Position numbers and translations under genes: made by a program
In this document: piece by piece, positions 8,206 through 17,763 of the stretch
How the letters are laid out: each line of letters opens with the position of its first letter
How positions within the stretch are numbered: the first letter of the stretch is position 1
NCBI GenBank assembly: GCA_963828715.1
Contig: CAWHFX010000020.1
Coordinates: 1-64,000 of the forward strand
Length of the DNA stretch: 64,000 bases
From: JAQGMV01 sp963828715
GTDB lineage: Bacteria; Pseudomonadota; Gammaproteobacteria; Burkholderiales; SG8-41
Direction: 5' to 3'
The notes under the pieces: model-generated
What the model was told of the DNA's origin: nothing
What the model saw: the letters and a program-made list of their open reading frames with translations, nothing else
Database searches by the model: none

Positions 8206-10327
8206 TTACCCAGCCTGCACGCGTGAGATGCGGATCACTTCGGGGACGCGCCGCAGGCCGCGCATGATCTGGGCGAGATGCAGGCGATTGGAGACCTGCA
8301 GCGTGAAGTGCATTCCCGGTGTAGGTTCCGCCGTCTTCGGGATCCACCGCCACGTTCTGGATGTTCGAGCCTGCGCTCGAGATCTCGGCCGCCACTTTGG
8401 CGAGCACGCCGCGCTGATTGGCGACCACGAGCTTGATGTTCACCTCGAACGCCTTGCGCGTGTCGGGATCCCACTGCACGTCGAGCATCCGGTCGGGATC
8501 GGGGCGGGTTCTCGCGATCACCGGGCAATCGTGCGTGTGGATCATCATGCCCTGGCCTTTGCTGATCATGCCGATGATCGGATCGCCGGGAATCGGCTTG
8601 CAGCACTTCGCGAACTGCACGGCCATGCCTTCCGAGCCGCGGATCATCACGGTGCCGGGGCTCGCCGTCCTGCAATTGCGTCTGGCTGACCGACAGGAGC
8701 TGGCGTGCGATCACGGCGCTCAGCCGCTTGCCGAGGCCGATGTCGGACAGCAGCTGCTGGCGCGATTTGGCGCTCGATTCCTTGAGCAGGCGATCCCATG
8801 GTTCTCCTGGACGGAAGCAAGCGACGACTTGAAGCTCACGAGCGCCTGGTTCAGCAGCCGCTCGCCGAGCTGCACCGACTCCTGGAAGTGCATGGTCTTC
8901 ACGAAGTGGCGGATGTGAGAGCCGCGCTTTCGCGGTCACCACGAAGTTGAGCCACAACGGATTCGGCTTCGCGTGCGCGGCGGTGATGATCTCGACCCGG
9001 TCGCCGTTCTTGAGCTCGGTGCGCAGCGGCATCAGCTCCTGGTTGATCTTCACGGCGACACAGCGGTTGCCGATGTCGGTGTGCACGGTGTAGGCGAAGT
9101 CGACCGCCGTGGCGCCGCGCGGCAGCGCCATGATCTGTCCCTTGGGCGTGAACACGTAGACCTCGTCGGGGAACAGATCGACCTTGAGATGCTCGAGGAA
9201 CTCGACCGAGTCGCCCGCCTCGGACTGCATCTCGAGCAGGCTCTGCAGCCACTGGTGCGTCTTCTGCTGCAGCTCGGAGAGCGAGGCGTCCGAGCTTCTG
9301 TAGAGCCAGTGCGAGGCTACGCCCGCTTCGGCGATCTTGTGCATCTCCTGGGTGCGGATCTGGATCTCGATCGGGCTGCCGAAAGGACCGAAGAGCGTGG
9401 TGTGCAGCGACTGATAGCCGTTCGCTTTCGGGATGGCGATGTAGTCCTTGAACTTGCCGGGGATGGGTTTATAGAGGCTGTGCAGCGCGCCGAGCGCGAG
9501 ATAGCACGACGGCACGTCCTTCACGATGATGCGGAAGGCGAACACGTCCAGTCACCTGCGCGAACGACAGATGCTTTTCGCGCATCTTGCGGTAGATCGA
9601 GTACAGGTGCTTCTCGCGCCCGTGCACCTGCACTTCGACTTTGCTGTCCTTCAAGCTTGCTGCTTGACCGCCTCCAGCATCTTGCTCGACGACTTCGCGG
9701 CGATTGCCGCGCGCCGACTTGACCGCTTTCGCGAGCACGCGGTAGCGCGCCGGGTAGAGATGCTGGAACGAGAGGTCCTCGAGTTCCTGGAAGATACTGT
9801 TCAGCCCGAGCCGGTTCGCGATCGGCGCGTAGATCTCGAGCGGTCTCGCGCGCGATGCGGCGGCGTTTGGCCGGTTCGACCGCATCGAGCGTACGCATGT
9901 TGTGAAGACGGTCGGCGAGCTTGATGAGGATGACGCGAACATCGCGCGCCATCGCGAGCAGCATCTTGCGGAAGTTCTCGGCCTGGGCGTGCTCGAGAGT
10001 GTCGAACTCGACCTTGTCGAGCTTCGACACGCCGTCGACGAGCTCGGCTACGGGATTGCCGAAGTTCCGCGAGATCTCGGTCTTGGTGACTTCGGTATCT
10101 TCGGTTACGTCGTGAAGCAGAGCTGCGGTAAGCGCCTGCGGATCGAGGTGCCACTGCGCGAGGATGTCGGCGACGGCGAGCGGGTGCGAAATGTAGGGCT
10201 CACCGGACTTCCGGAATTGCCCTTCGTGGGCCGCTTTGCTGAAGTGGTAAGCGGATTCGAGCTGAGTAAGATCCTCCGGTTTGAGATACCCGGACCATTC
10301 CTTGAACAGCGTGGCAGCCTCAGTCAT
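8206..10327 (-). CDS. spoT: Bifunctional (p)ppGpp synthetase/hydrolase SpoT (frameshifted)
   Basis: SpoT makes and degrades the alarmone (p)ppGpp. From the start at 10327 I see the HD hydrolase domain (HPLAVADILAQ, LLHDVTEDTEVT, IKLADRLHNMRTL) and then the synthetase domain (REKHLSFAQV, FAFRIIVKDVPSCYLALG, NGYQSLHTTLFGPFG). The TGS domain follows (VYVFTPKGQIMALPRGATA, FAYTVHTDIG), then the CC/zinc-finger-like part (KCCKPIPGDPIIG) and a C-terminal ACT domain ending RRVPEVIRISRVQAG. The frame breaks near 9845, 9670, 9548, 8920, 8800, 8660 and 8310. The gene is normally essential in this setting, so sequencing indels are more likely than decay. It follows gmk and rpoZ on the same strand, the usual beta/gammaproteobacterial operon. 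Confidence 0.88.
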
Positions 10328-10369
10328 ATGAGATGAGGCGCAGCCTCCTCAAGTGTTGCGCCTACACCC

Positions 10370-10576
10370 TCAAGGCTGAGCTTTATTCAGTATTTCGCTT
10401 CCGTATTTGCCGGCCGCAAGCTCACGCAGCGCGATCACGGTTGGCTTGTCGCGATTCGACTCCAGCATGGGTTGTGCGCCGTTGGTGATCTGACGGGCAC
10501 GATAAGTAGCCGCGAGCGACATCTCGAAGCGATTTGGAATGTTCTTCAGGCAGTCGTCTACGGTGATGCGGGCCAT
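10370..10576 (-). CDS. rpoZ: RNA polymerase omega subunit
   Basis: Omega (68 residues here) helps assemble RNA polymerase and binds ppGpp together with beta-prime. The protein has the family N-terminus MARITVDDCLKNIPNRFEM, then AATYRARQI and VIALRELAAGK. It is intact and of normal length. It starts two bases after the gmk stop, and spoT begins 42 bases after its own stop, so gmk-rpoZ-spoT is almost certainly one transcript. Confidence 0.95.
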   Translation of the reverse strand: MARITVDDCLKNIPNRFEMSLAATYRARQITNGAQPMLESNRDKPTVIALRELAAGKYGSEILNKAQP

Positions 10577-10578
10577 TT

Positions 10579-11190
10579 TCAGTCCTTGAGTCGATCGAGC
10601 AATTCGGTATGGCGGAGGAGCTGGCGGGCTCCGCGCAGCCGGTCGGTGCGTGCGATGCCGATCAGGTCCTGCGCCGCGCGTTCGAAATCATCGTTGATAA
10701 TAACATAATCAAATTCAGACACATGCGCGATTTCGCTGCGCGCGGCGGCAACCCGGCGCGCGATCACTTCGGAGCTGTCCTGGCCGCGCCCGCGAAGCCG
10801 TTCCTCCAGTGCCTCGACCGACGGCGGCAGGATGAAGACCGAAGTGGTTTCGACCTTCCTGGCGCGGATCTGAGCGGCACCCTGCCAGTCGATCTCGAGG
10901 AGCACGTCGTACCCGGCCCTGCAGACGCTCTCGACCAGCCTGCGCGAGGTCCCGTAACGATGGCCGTGAACATGCGCCCATTCCAGGAAGTCACCGCTTG
11001 CCCGCATGCGCTCGAACTCTTCGACGGTGACGAAGTGGTAGTGGCGGGCATGCTCTTCACCCGGCCGTGGCGCTCTCGTCGTATACGAAACCGACTTACG
11101 GACCAGCGGGTCGGCCGCGAGCAGCGCGCTGCAAAGGCTCGTCTTGCCTGCACCGGACGGCGCGCTGACGATCAGAAGCGAGCCGCTCAT
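10579..11190 (-). CDS. gmk: Guanylate kinase
   Basis: Gmk phosphorylates GMP to GDP. The 203-residue protein has the P-loop IVSAPSGAGKTSLC at residues about 7-20, the GMP-binding block VSYTTRAPRPGE, then YHFVTVEEFE, DVLLEIDWQGAAQI and FDYVIINDDFE. Length and motifs are normal. It heads the gmk-rpoZ-spoT operon. One copy of a repeated intergenic element sits just upstream at 11211-11243. Confidence 0.95.
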   Translation of the reverse strand: MSGSLLIVSAPSGAGKTSLCSALLAADPLVRKSVSYTTRAPRPGEEHARHYHFVTVEEFERMRASGDFLEWAHVHGHRYGTSRRLVESVCRAGYDVLLEIDWQGAAQIRARKVETTSVFILPPSVEALEERLRGRGQDSSEVIARRVAAARSEIAHVSEFDYVIINDDFERAAQDLIGIARTDRLRGARQLLRHTELLDRLKD

Positions 11191-11210
11191 GGAATCGAGT
11201 CCTCAGGCCT

Positions 11211-11243
11211 CTCCGATTGCGAAGCCGGAATGCTAAACCGGAA
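11211..11243 (+). repeat. Intergenic repeat, copy 1 (upstream of gmk)
   Basis: This stretch matches 12319-12353 apart from two one-base gaps and one substitution. The 17-base core GGAATGCTAAACCGGAA is identical. Copy 1 lies 21 bases upstream of gmk and copy 2 lies downstream of yicC. The two copies are in the same orientation and flank the DUF3014 gene. Confidence 0.8.
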
Positions 11244-11347
11244 GCAGGGCTTCGGGGCAGCGTGCACATGCAAACGGTCGTTCAGCTTGCTCGCACATCG
11301 CTTGTGGCTGCCGCCGACAAGACCGCGGGATCGCATTCTCAGTAGGA

Positions 11348-12129
11348 TTATCGCTTGGCTTCGAACGCGACCAGAGCGGTGCGGATTTCCCGCAACCTCG
11401 TCTTGATCACCGCGGCATTCTCGGTCCCGATCCGCATCATGATTTTTTCTCCTGCCGAGCGCCCTTCGAGCTCCGGATCCTCGAATTCGTAAAACACCTT
11501 CGGTTGAACAAGCCTGGCCTTCGCCGGAATGTCGGGCGCCTCGAGCAAATGGTCGATGACGTGGATCAGCCGGTCGTTGAAATAGCTGCCGGGATAGCCC
11601 AGAGCCTCATAAGCCTGTTGAAAGAGAGGATAGAACCGCACGTAGAGTCCGACCACTTTCTCCGCGTCGATCTGCTTCGCGAGTCTTACGTATGCTGCAT
11701 AACGAGCCGGGTTGTCGGCGCTGATCGTCCGTCCATCACCGGTTTTGTCAATTTGAAACTGCCCCGGCGCCGATTGGACGGGCCTTACGCGCACGGCGAC
11801 CTTGTGGCGCGGCAGATCGTCGACCGTTGCGACGATTCTGCGAATGAAACCGTCCGTGCGCAAAAGGCTCTTGGCGGCCTCTCCCCATAGATCTGTCAGG
11901 GCAGTAGTGATCGCGCTGTCGCTTTCGTCCAGACGCGGGAGCGACGTTGCTCCGGCCTCTTCGGGGATCGGATGTCGAATCGCCGGCTCGGCTGGTTCTT
12001 GCGGCGCTTGCGCGACCGGGGCCGGCGCTGGAGGCGGCACTGGCTCTTGCTTGTAGTACCCGTAGTAAATGGCGATTGCGGTTGCCACGACGACGATCGC
12101 AACGATCCACCCGAACGCTTTTCTCATTG
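11348..12129 (-). CDS. DUF3014 membrane-anchored protein
   Basis: About 260 residues. I chose the start at 12129 because GGGAGC sits six bases upstream. The N-terminus has one transmembrane segment (FGWIVAIVVVATAIAIYYGY, residues about 4-24), followed by a Pro/Ala-rich linker (PPPAPAPVAQAP) and a soluble domain. That domain includes LLRTDGFIRRIVATVDDLPR, RYAAYVRLAKQIDAEKVV, FYPLFQQAYEALGYPG and FNDRLIHVIDHLL, the conserved pattern of DUF3014. The function is unknown; the domain is probably periplasmic. It is inserted between yicC and gmk, which are often adjacent, and is flanked by two copies of an intergenic repeat. Confidence 0.85.
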
Positions 12130-12448
12130 ACGCTCCCATTGGGCTGCAAGGTTCGCATCGGGGAGACGAGGCGCGAAACATTAGACCGGATGTCTTCGCT
12201 CAAGCTTTCGGGGGCCGAGCAATAGCTCGCACTCCCTGATGTGCATGTTCTACGAGTGCGAATACAGCGCCGGTCCCCGCCACGATTGTGGATGCAAGCC
12301 GCTCGTGAACGGCGTCGTCTCCCGATTGGCGAAGCTGGAATGCTAAACCGGAACGGGGCTGCGCAGGTGCAGCCCTAGCAGAGCTTGCGCGTGACCTGTA
12401 CCGTCGTTGGAGCCGTGAAAATGCCGGCTTCGACGTTTCAGGTCTTCG
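12130..12448 (-). other. Intergenic region downstream of yicC
   Basis: About 320 bases between the DUF3014 gene and yicC. No open frame here is convincing. It contains copy 2 of the intergenic repeat (12319-12353) and, next to it, an imperfect inverted pair GGGCTGCGCAGGTGCAGCCC (12356-12375). That hairpin could end yicC transcription, although it lacks a T-run on the minus strand. The upstream promoter of the DUF3014 gene should also lie here. Confidence 0.5.
12319..12353 (+). repeat. Intergenic repeat, copy 2 (downstream of yicC)
   Basis: This is the second copy of the element at 11211-11243, in the same orientation, about 1.1 kb away. The shared core is GGAATGCTAAACCGGAA, preceded by CGAAGCT where copy 1 has CGAAGCC. 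Confidence 0.8.
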
Positions 12449-13312
12449 TCACTCGATATTTTGTATCTGCTCCCGCATCTGCTCGATCAGCAGTTTGAGA
12501 TTCATCGAGACCTGCGTGATCGTGATGTCGGCGGCCTTGGAACCAAGCGTGTTCGCTTCGCGATTCAACTCCTGCATCAGGAAGTCGAGCCGCTTGCCGA
12601 CCGCGCCGCCTTTGTCGAGGATACGCCGCAGCTCGGCGATGTGAGTGGTGAGCCGCGTCAGCTCTTCGTCCACGTCGATCTTGTTGGCGAAGAGGACGAT
12701 CTCCTGACGAACACGGTCGTCGTCGGCGTTGGCGAGTGCCTCGTTGAGCCGCGTCGTGAGCTTCTCCTGAAACGCCGCCATCACCTGCGGCATGCGCGGG
12801 GCGACCTCGGCGAGCTGTGTCTCGATCGCAGCCGCCCGCTCGAGCAGCATCGCTTTGAGCTTCTCCCCTTCGCGTGCGCGGCTGACCGTGAATTCCTCCA
12901 GGACGGACTCCAGCAGTGCGCGACAGACGGTGCGCACCGCGTCCACGTCCAGGGTGTCCGCCCCCAGCATGCCAGGCCAGCGCAGAACGTCGGCCGTTGT
13001 GATGCCTTGCGCCGTGGGGAACACCTTCCGTACACGCTCGTTCAGATCCAACAACTGGGCCAGGAGATCGGCGTCGAGCTCGACACGTTTGCGGCCCGGC
13101 GTTTGCGTGTACGACACGCGGCACTCGATCTTGCCGCGATTCAAGCGTGTGGCGAACACCTCGCGCAACGTCGGCTCCAGGCTGCGAAGCTCGTCTGGCA
13201 GTCTAAACTGCACGTCGAGGTAACGGTGGTTGACCGACCTCAACTCGACATTGAGCAGGCCGCTTTCGACCTCGCGCGAGCCAACCGCGTAACCCGTCAT
13301 GCTGTAGATCAT
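12449..13312 (-). CDS. yicC: YicC family endoribonuclease
   Basis: YicC proteins are stress-linked endoribonucleases. The start at 13312 gives the conserved N-terminus MIYSMTGYA and a protein of 287 residues, the same length as the E. coli member. Other family blocks are LRSVNHRYLDVQFRLP, RGKIECRVSY, an internal coiled region and the C-terminal KRLDFLMQELNREANTLGSK, which carries acidic and Arg residues of the DUF1732 domain. The gene is intact. It is divergent from rph with about 110 bases between, and lies upstream of gmk in the same direction, a common proteobacterial arrangement. Confidence 0.92.
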   Translation of the reverse strand: MIYSMTGYAVGSREVESGLLNVELRSVNHRYLDVQFRLPDELRSLEPTLREVFATRLNRGKIECRVSYTQTPGRKRVELDADLLAQLLDLNERVRKVFPTAQGITTADVLRWPGMLGADTLDVDAVRTVCRALLESVLEEFTVSRAREGEKLKAMLLERAAAIETQLAEVAPRMPQVMAAFQEKLTTRLNEALANADDDRVRQEIVLFANKIDVDEELTRLTTHIAELRRILDKGGAVGKRLDFLMQELNREANTLGSKAADITITQVSMNLKLLIEQMREQIQNIE

Positions 13313-13424
13313 CGGGTGCGTCTGACCAGAGTGGTTGTCAATCGTGAATGTGATCGCCGCGCCCCGTAAAATCCTCACTCGCGGCCCCCCGTCGGGCCGA
13401 ACGATAGCACAGCGAAGGAGTTAC

Positions 13425-14141
13425 ATGCGACCCAGCCAACGCAAGCCCGACCAACTGCGAGCCGTACGCATCACGCGCGGCTACACGCGGCATGCGGAGG
13501 GCTCCGTCCTCGTCGAGTTTGGCGATACCAAGGTGATCTGCACCGCCAGCGTGCTGGAGCGTCAGCCGCCGCATCTGAAAGGCACGGCGCAGGGATGGGT
13601 CACCGCCGAATACGGCATGCTTCCGCGCTCGACCAACACGCGTACCGATCGGGAAGCCGCGCGCGGCAAGCAATCGGGCCGTACCCAGGAAATCCAGCGC
13701 CTGATCGGGCGCGCCCTGCGCGCGGTGGTGGACCTGAAACACCTTGGGGAGCGCACGATTCATCTGGATTGCGATGTGATCCAGGCCGACGGCGGTACGC
13801 GTACGGCGAGTATCACTGGCGCGTTCGTCGCGTTACGCGATGCGACGGATGTTCTGATGAGCCGTAACGTTCTTGCACGCTCGCCGGTGCGGGATTTTGT
13901 GGCGGCAGTGTCCGTGGGCATCTACGATGGGGTGCCTGTACTCGACCTGGACTACGCTGAAGATTCGACGTGCGGAACCGACATGAATGTCGTAATGACC
14001 GGCAGTGGTGGCATCGTGGAAGTGCAGGGCACCGCCGAGGGCGAACCGTTCACGCGCGGCCAGATGGAGACGATGATGACGCTGGCGGATCGCGGCATAC
14101 GTGAGCTCTTTGCCGCACAGCGCGCCGCATTGAGCCAATGA
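13425..14141 (+). CDS. rph: Ribonuclease PH
   Basis: RNase PH is a phosphate-dependent 3'-5' exonuclease that trims tRNA 3' ends. The start at 13425 follows GAAGGAG at 13414-13420 and gives MRPSQRKPDQLR and 238 residues, the standard length. Family blocks include GSVLVEFGDTKVICTASV, GWVTAEYGMLPRST, GRALRAVVDL, LDCDVIQADGGTRTASITG and DLDYAEDSTCGTDMNVVMTG. The gene is intact and overlaps rdgB by four bases. Confidence 0.96.
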   Translation: MRPSQRKPDQLRAVRITRGYTRHAEGSVLVEFGDTKVICTASVLERQPPHLKGTAQGWVTAEYGMLPRSTNTRTDREAARGKQSGRTQEIQRLIGRALRAVVDLKHLGERTIHLDCDVIQADGGTRTASITGAFVALRDATDVLMSRNVLARSPVRDFVAAVSVGIYDGVPVLDLDYAEDSTCGTDMNVVMTGSGGIVEVQGTAEGEPFTRGQMETMMTLADRGIRELFAAQRAALSQ

Positions 14142-14755
14142 ACGAGCTCGTCGCCGCCAGCGGCAACCCCGGGAAGCTCCGCGAGTTCCACGAAATGCTC
14201 GACCCGCTCGGATTCAAGATCGTGCCGCAGGGCGAGCTCGGAATCCCGGACGCAGAAGAGCCTCACGCCACATTCGTCGAGAACGCGTTGGCGAAGGCAC
14301 GACATGCGTGTCGCGCGTCGGGAAGAGGGGCATTCGCTGACGACTCCGGCATCTGTGTCGCTGCTCTCCGAGGCGCACCCGGCGTGCGCTCTGCGCGCTA
14401 TGCAAACGAGGTGGAGACCTCACCTCCCGATCGCGAAGCTCAGGACGAACGCAACAACCGGAAGCTCATCGCGGCACTGGCAGGCACGCATGACCGGCGC
14501 GCGCACTACTACTGCGTGATCGTCCTCGTGCGGCATCCCGAAGATCCCGAACCGCTGATCGCCGAGGGCCGGTGGCACGGTGAAGTGATCCACACTCCGC
14601 GCGGAAGAAACGGTTTTGGCTACGATCCTTATTTCTTCGTGCCGGCGTTTGGCCGCACGGCTGCCGAGCTGGAGCCGTCCGAAAAGAACAGCGTGAGTCA
14701 CCGTGCGCTGGCGCTGCGGCAGCTCGTTTCGCGGCTGCTCGCCGAACGCGGCTGA
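14138..14755 (+). CDS. rdgB: RdgB/HAM1 XTP/dITP diphosphatase
   Basis: RdgB hydrolyses non-canonical purine nucleotides (XTP, ITP, dITP) to the monophosphates, keeping them out of DNA and RNA. The 205-residue protein has ASGNPGKLREF near the N-terminus, FVENALAKARHA, AFADDSGICVAALRGAPG with the catalytic Asp, GRNGFGYDPYFFVP and the end SHRALALRQL. It is translationally coupled to rph by an ATGA overlap and followed 20 bases later by hemW. Confidence 0.95.
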   Translation: MNELVAASGNPGKLREFHEMLDPLGFKIVPQGELGIPDAEEPHATFVENALAKARHACRASGRGAFADDSGICVAALRGAPGVRSARYANEVETSPPDREAQDERNNRKLIAALAGTHDRRAHYYCVIVLVRHPEDPEPLIAEGRWHGEVIHTPRGRNGFGYDPYFFVPAFGRTAAELEPSEKNSVSHRALALRQLVSRLLAERG

Positions 14756-14775
14756 GCGATGCTGCGGGACTTTAT

Positions 14776-15976
14776 ATGGCTGTGAGTGTTACGACGGCGG
14801 GGCTGTCCCGATCTCGACCTGAGTTCAGGACGCTCCCGCCGCTGTCGCTTTACGTGCACGTGCCGTGGTGTGTCCGCAAGTGCCCGTACTGCGATTTCAA
14901 TTCGCACGCGCTGGACGGCGAACTGCCTGAGAGCGCGTATATCGATGCACTGATCACGGATATCGATCAGGCGCTGCCTCTCGTATGGGGTCGGCGCGTG
15001 TACACCATCTTCTTCGGCGGAGGCACGCCGAGTTTGCTCAGCCCTGAGGCGATCGAACGGGTGCTTTCGGCCGTGCGTGCTCGACTGCCAGTCGCGAGCG
15101 GCGCGGAAATCACGCTGGAGGCGAATCCCGGCACCGTGGAGACCGGCAAATTCACGGCCTTCCGCGCTGCGGGCATCAATCGCTTGTCGATCGGCATCCA
15201 GAGCTTCGATCGCACGCATCTTCAGAAACTCGGCCGCATACACGATGACGCACAAGCGCGCGCGGCCGCCGAGATCGCGCGCGAGCGCTTCGACAATTTC
15301 AATCTCGATCTCATGTACGCGCTGCCCGCACAGAGCCTCAATGAGGCGCGCGCGGATCTCAACGCAGCGCTCGGATTCGATCCGCCGCATCTGTCCGTCT
15401 ATCACCTGACGATCGAGCCGAACACGCATTTTCATCGGTACCCGCCGGAGGTACCCGGACGACGACACCGCGGCGGACATGCAGATTTCGATCGAAACAC
15501 TGACGCGTGAACGCGGCTACGAGCATTACGAAACATCGGCGTATGCGAGACCCCGGTTCCGCTGCCGGCACAACCTCAATTATTGGACATTCGGCGACTA
15601 CCTGGGCATCGGTGCCGGTGCGCATTCCAAGCTGAGCTTCGCCGATCGCATCGTGCGGCAGGCGCGCTATCGACAGCCGCGCGAATACATGGCGCGGGCC
15701 CTCGCTGGAAGCGCCGTGCAGGTGGATGACACCGTGGCGCCGGATGATGTCGCGTTCGAGTTCATGATGAACGCGTTGCGCCTTACCGACGGCTTCGCGC
15801 TGTCCCTGTTTACGGAACGCACGGGCCTGCCACTGACCCTCGTGCTGCCCATGCTCGATGCGGCCGAAGCCAAAGGATTCATCGTGCGGGACCATGAGCG
15901 GGCCAGACCGACGGAGCTTGGCAGACGTTTCCTGAACGATCTCTTGCAGATGTTCCTGCCGCAGTCAGTTGCCTGA
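14776..15976 (+). CDS. hemW: HemW-like radical SAM heme chaperone (one frameshift)
   Basis: HemW binds heme and is thought to deliver it to membrane haemoproteins; it is related to HemN but has no proven coproporphyrinogen oxidase activity. The N-terminal part has CVRKCPYCDFNSH (the Cys-x3-Cys-x2-Cys cluster motif), IFFGGGTPSLL and GIQSFD. One base too many near 15455-15460 shifts the frame. Removing one G restores EVPDDDTAADMQ and joins the second part (YEHYETSAYARP, LGIGAGAHSK, and the HemN C-terminal domain). The predicted joined length of about 400 residues is normal. It is the third gene of rph-rdgB-hemW. Confidence 0.9.
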
Positions 15977-16054
15977 GGACAGCACGCGTCGATTGTGTCA
16001 GAAGGTCGCGCCTTTAGAATACAGCTGCATTTCATAACAGGGAGGAGGATCATT

Positions 16055-17026
16055 GTGAAGCACGCGAAGGCGTTGTTCACCTGCGCAGCCGCGGCCGTGG
16101 CGCTCTGTTCGAGCGCGGCTATAGCCCAGTCGTATCCGACCAGGATCGTGCGGTTCGTCGTGACCTATCCCGGAGGCGGGAGCTCGGACGTGATGGCGCG
16201 CATTATCGGACAGAAGCTCACGGATGCATGGGGACAGCAGTGCCTCGTCGACTCGAAGCCAGGCGCAGCCGGAGCGATCGGCATGGAATACGCCGCGAAG
16301 CAGCCGGCGGACGGATACACGATGCTTCTCGGCAATTTCGGGCCGGTGGTTGCGAATCCGCTCCTGCAGAAAGTGAACTACGATGTGCAGAAGGATTTCG
16401 TGCCGGTCACGATGATCACGGTGGGCGCGAATATTCTCGTGGTGAATCCTTCTTCGCCGGCGAAATCGACGAGGGAGCTCATCGGTCTCGCCAAGGCGCA
16501 ACCAGGCAAGCTCACGTTCGGGACGAGCGGCGCTGGCAGCATGTCGCACCTCGCGGGCGAATGGTTCAAACGCGCGGCCGGCATCGAGATCACCGCCGTC
16601 AACTACAAGGGCGGCTCGCAGTGGATCACCGAGCTTATGGGCAATCAGATCAGCATGGTGATCGCGGACGCGGCGCCTGCAATGCCCAACATGACGAGCG
16701 GCAAGATTCGCGCGCTCGCGGTTACGAGCGCGAAACGCTCTCCGTTCACGCCGGAGCTCCCGACGTTCGCCGAGGAAGGCCTGAAGGGCTTCGAGGCAGT
16801 GAACTGGTGGGGCATTCTCTTTCCCACGGGCGTGCCGCGCGCGATCATCAGCAAGGTCAACGCCGATGTGGTGAAAGTGCTCGCGATGTCCGACGTGAAG
16901 GAGAAGCTCGCGGTCTTCGGCGTCGAAGCGGTTTCCAGCACACCGGAAGAGTTCGGCAAGTACATGGACGCCGAGCGCGCGAAGTGGGGCAAGCTCATCA
17001 AGGAAGCCAATATCAGGCTGGATTGA
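16055..17026 (+). CDS. Bug/TctC family periplasmic solute-binding protein
   Basis: About 323 residues. I chose the GTG at 16055 because GGAGGAGG lies seven bases before it, and it yields a clear signal peptide (KHAKALFTCAAAAVALC, cut near AIAQ-SYP). The mature protein has the Bug family marks: PTRIVRFVVTYPGGGSSDVMAR, SKPGAAGAIGMEYAAK, DGYTMLLGN, GKLTFGTSGAGSMSH and a conserved PTFAEEGLKGFE. Bug proteins bind small carboxylates for TTT or sensory systems, but no TctA/TctB membrane genes are in the window. It is intact and its end overlaps the convergent trmB. Confidence 0.9.
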   Translation: MKHAKALFTCAAAAVALCSSAAIAQSYPTRIVRFVVTYPGGGSSDVMARIIGQKLTDAWGQQCLVDSKPGAAGAIGMEYAAKQPADGYTMLLGNFGPVVANPLLQKVNYDVQKDFVPVTMITVGANILVVNPSSPAKSTRELIGLAKAQPGKLTFGTSGAGSMSHLAGEWFKRAAGIEITAVNYKGGSQWITELMGNQISMVIADAAPAMPNMTSGKIRALAVTSAKRSPFTPELPTFAEEGLKGFEAVNWWGILFPTGVPRAIISKVNADVVKVLAMSDVKEKLAVFGVEAVSSTPEEFGKYMDAERAKWGKLIKEANIRLD

Positions 17027-17760
17027 TCAGTCCGGCTGATTGCGGCGCGGACGAGGGCCTGAATCGCTCCGCAGTCTCTCGCGCTTCGTCGAACACGATG
17101 TCCCACACGCCGTGGCCGAGCTTGCAGTCCTCGCTGCTCGAATTTGGTGAGCGGACGGTAGTCGGGCCGCGGCGCGAATGCGTTCGCCGTATTGGCAAGC
17201 TGAGGTTCCGCGCTCATCACCCGCAGAATCTCCTGCGCATACTCTTCCCAGTCCGTGGCGACGTGCATGTAGCCGCCCGGCTTCAAGCCTCGAGGCGAGC
17301 AGCGCGACGAACGGCGGCTGCAGCAGGCGCCGCTTGTGATGGCGTTTCTTCGGCCACGGATCGGGGAAGAAGACGTGCACGCCGTCGAGCGTGGCGGGTG
17401 CGAGCATGTGCTCGAACACATCGACCGCATCGTGCTGAACGATGCGCAGGTTCGTCATAGTCGCGCTCGTCGATGAGCTTCAGCAGGCTGCCGACACCCG
17501 GCGTATGCACCTCTATCCCGAGATAATCATTGTGGGGATGAGCCGACGCGATCGCGGCCGTCGTTTCGCCCATGCCGAAACCGATCTCGACGAAACGCGC
17601 GGCGCCGCCTGCCGAAGAGTGCGTCGAGGTCGAGCACGCGATTTTCGAAGCCGACGCCGTACCGCGGCAGCAGCGTGTCGTGCGCACGCCGCTGTGCCTT
17701 CGAGACGCGTCCCTGCCGCAGCACGTAGCTGCGGATCGGGCGATGGCTGCTGTCGGTCAG
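17013..17760 (-). CDS. trmB: tRNA (guanine-N7)-methyltransferase TrmB (frameshifted)
   Basis: TrmB makes m7G46 in tRNA using S-adenosylmethionine. Joined frames show IRSYVLRQGRVSKAQRRA, then FVEIGFGMGETT (SAM-binding motif I), DYLGIEVHTPGVGSLL, VHVFFPDPWPKKRHHKRR (the family signature), LKPGGYMHVATDWEEYA and a final LGHGVWDIVFDE. At least four frame changes are needed in 700 bases. No ATG fits the expected N-terminus: a CTG at 17760 or a GTG at 17724 are the options. It directly follows thiG, as in many betaproteobacteria. Confidence 0.85.
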
Positions 17761-17763
17761 AAA

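Noticed and set aside
12461..13369. Long plus-strand open frame opposite yicC
   Set aside because: It is antisense to a well-conserved intact gene and has the composition of a GC-rich shadow frame. Similar long shadows occur opposite hemN/beta-CASP (48998-50728), ccoG (53937-55424) and hprK-rapZ (59939-61402).
14776..15976. Programmed frameshift in hemW
   Set aside because: There is no slippery heptamer or downstream pseudoknot, the break is a single extra base, and neighbouring genes carry the same kind of break.
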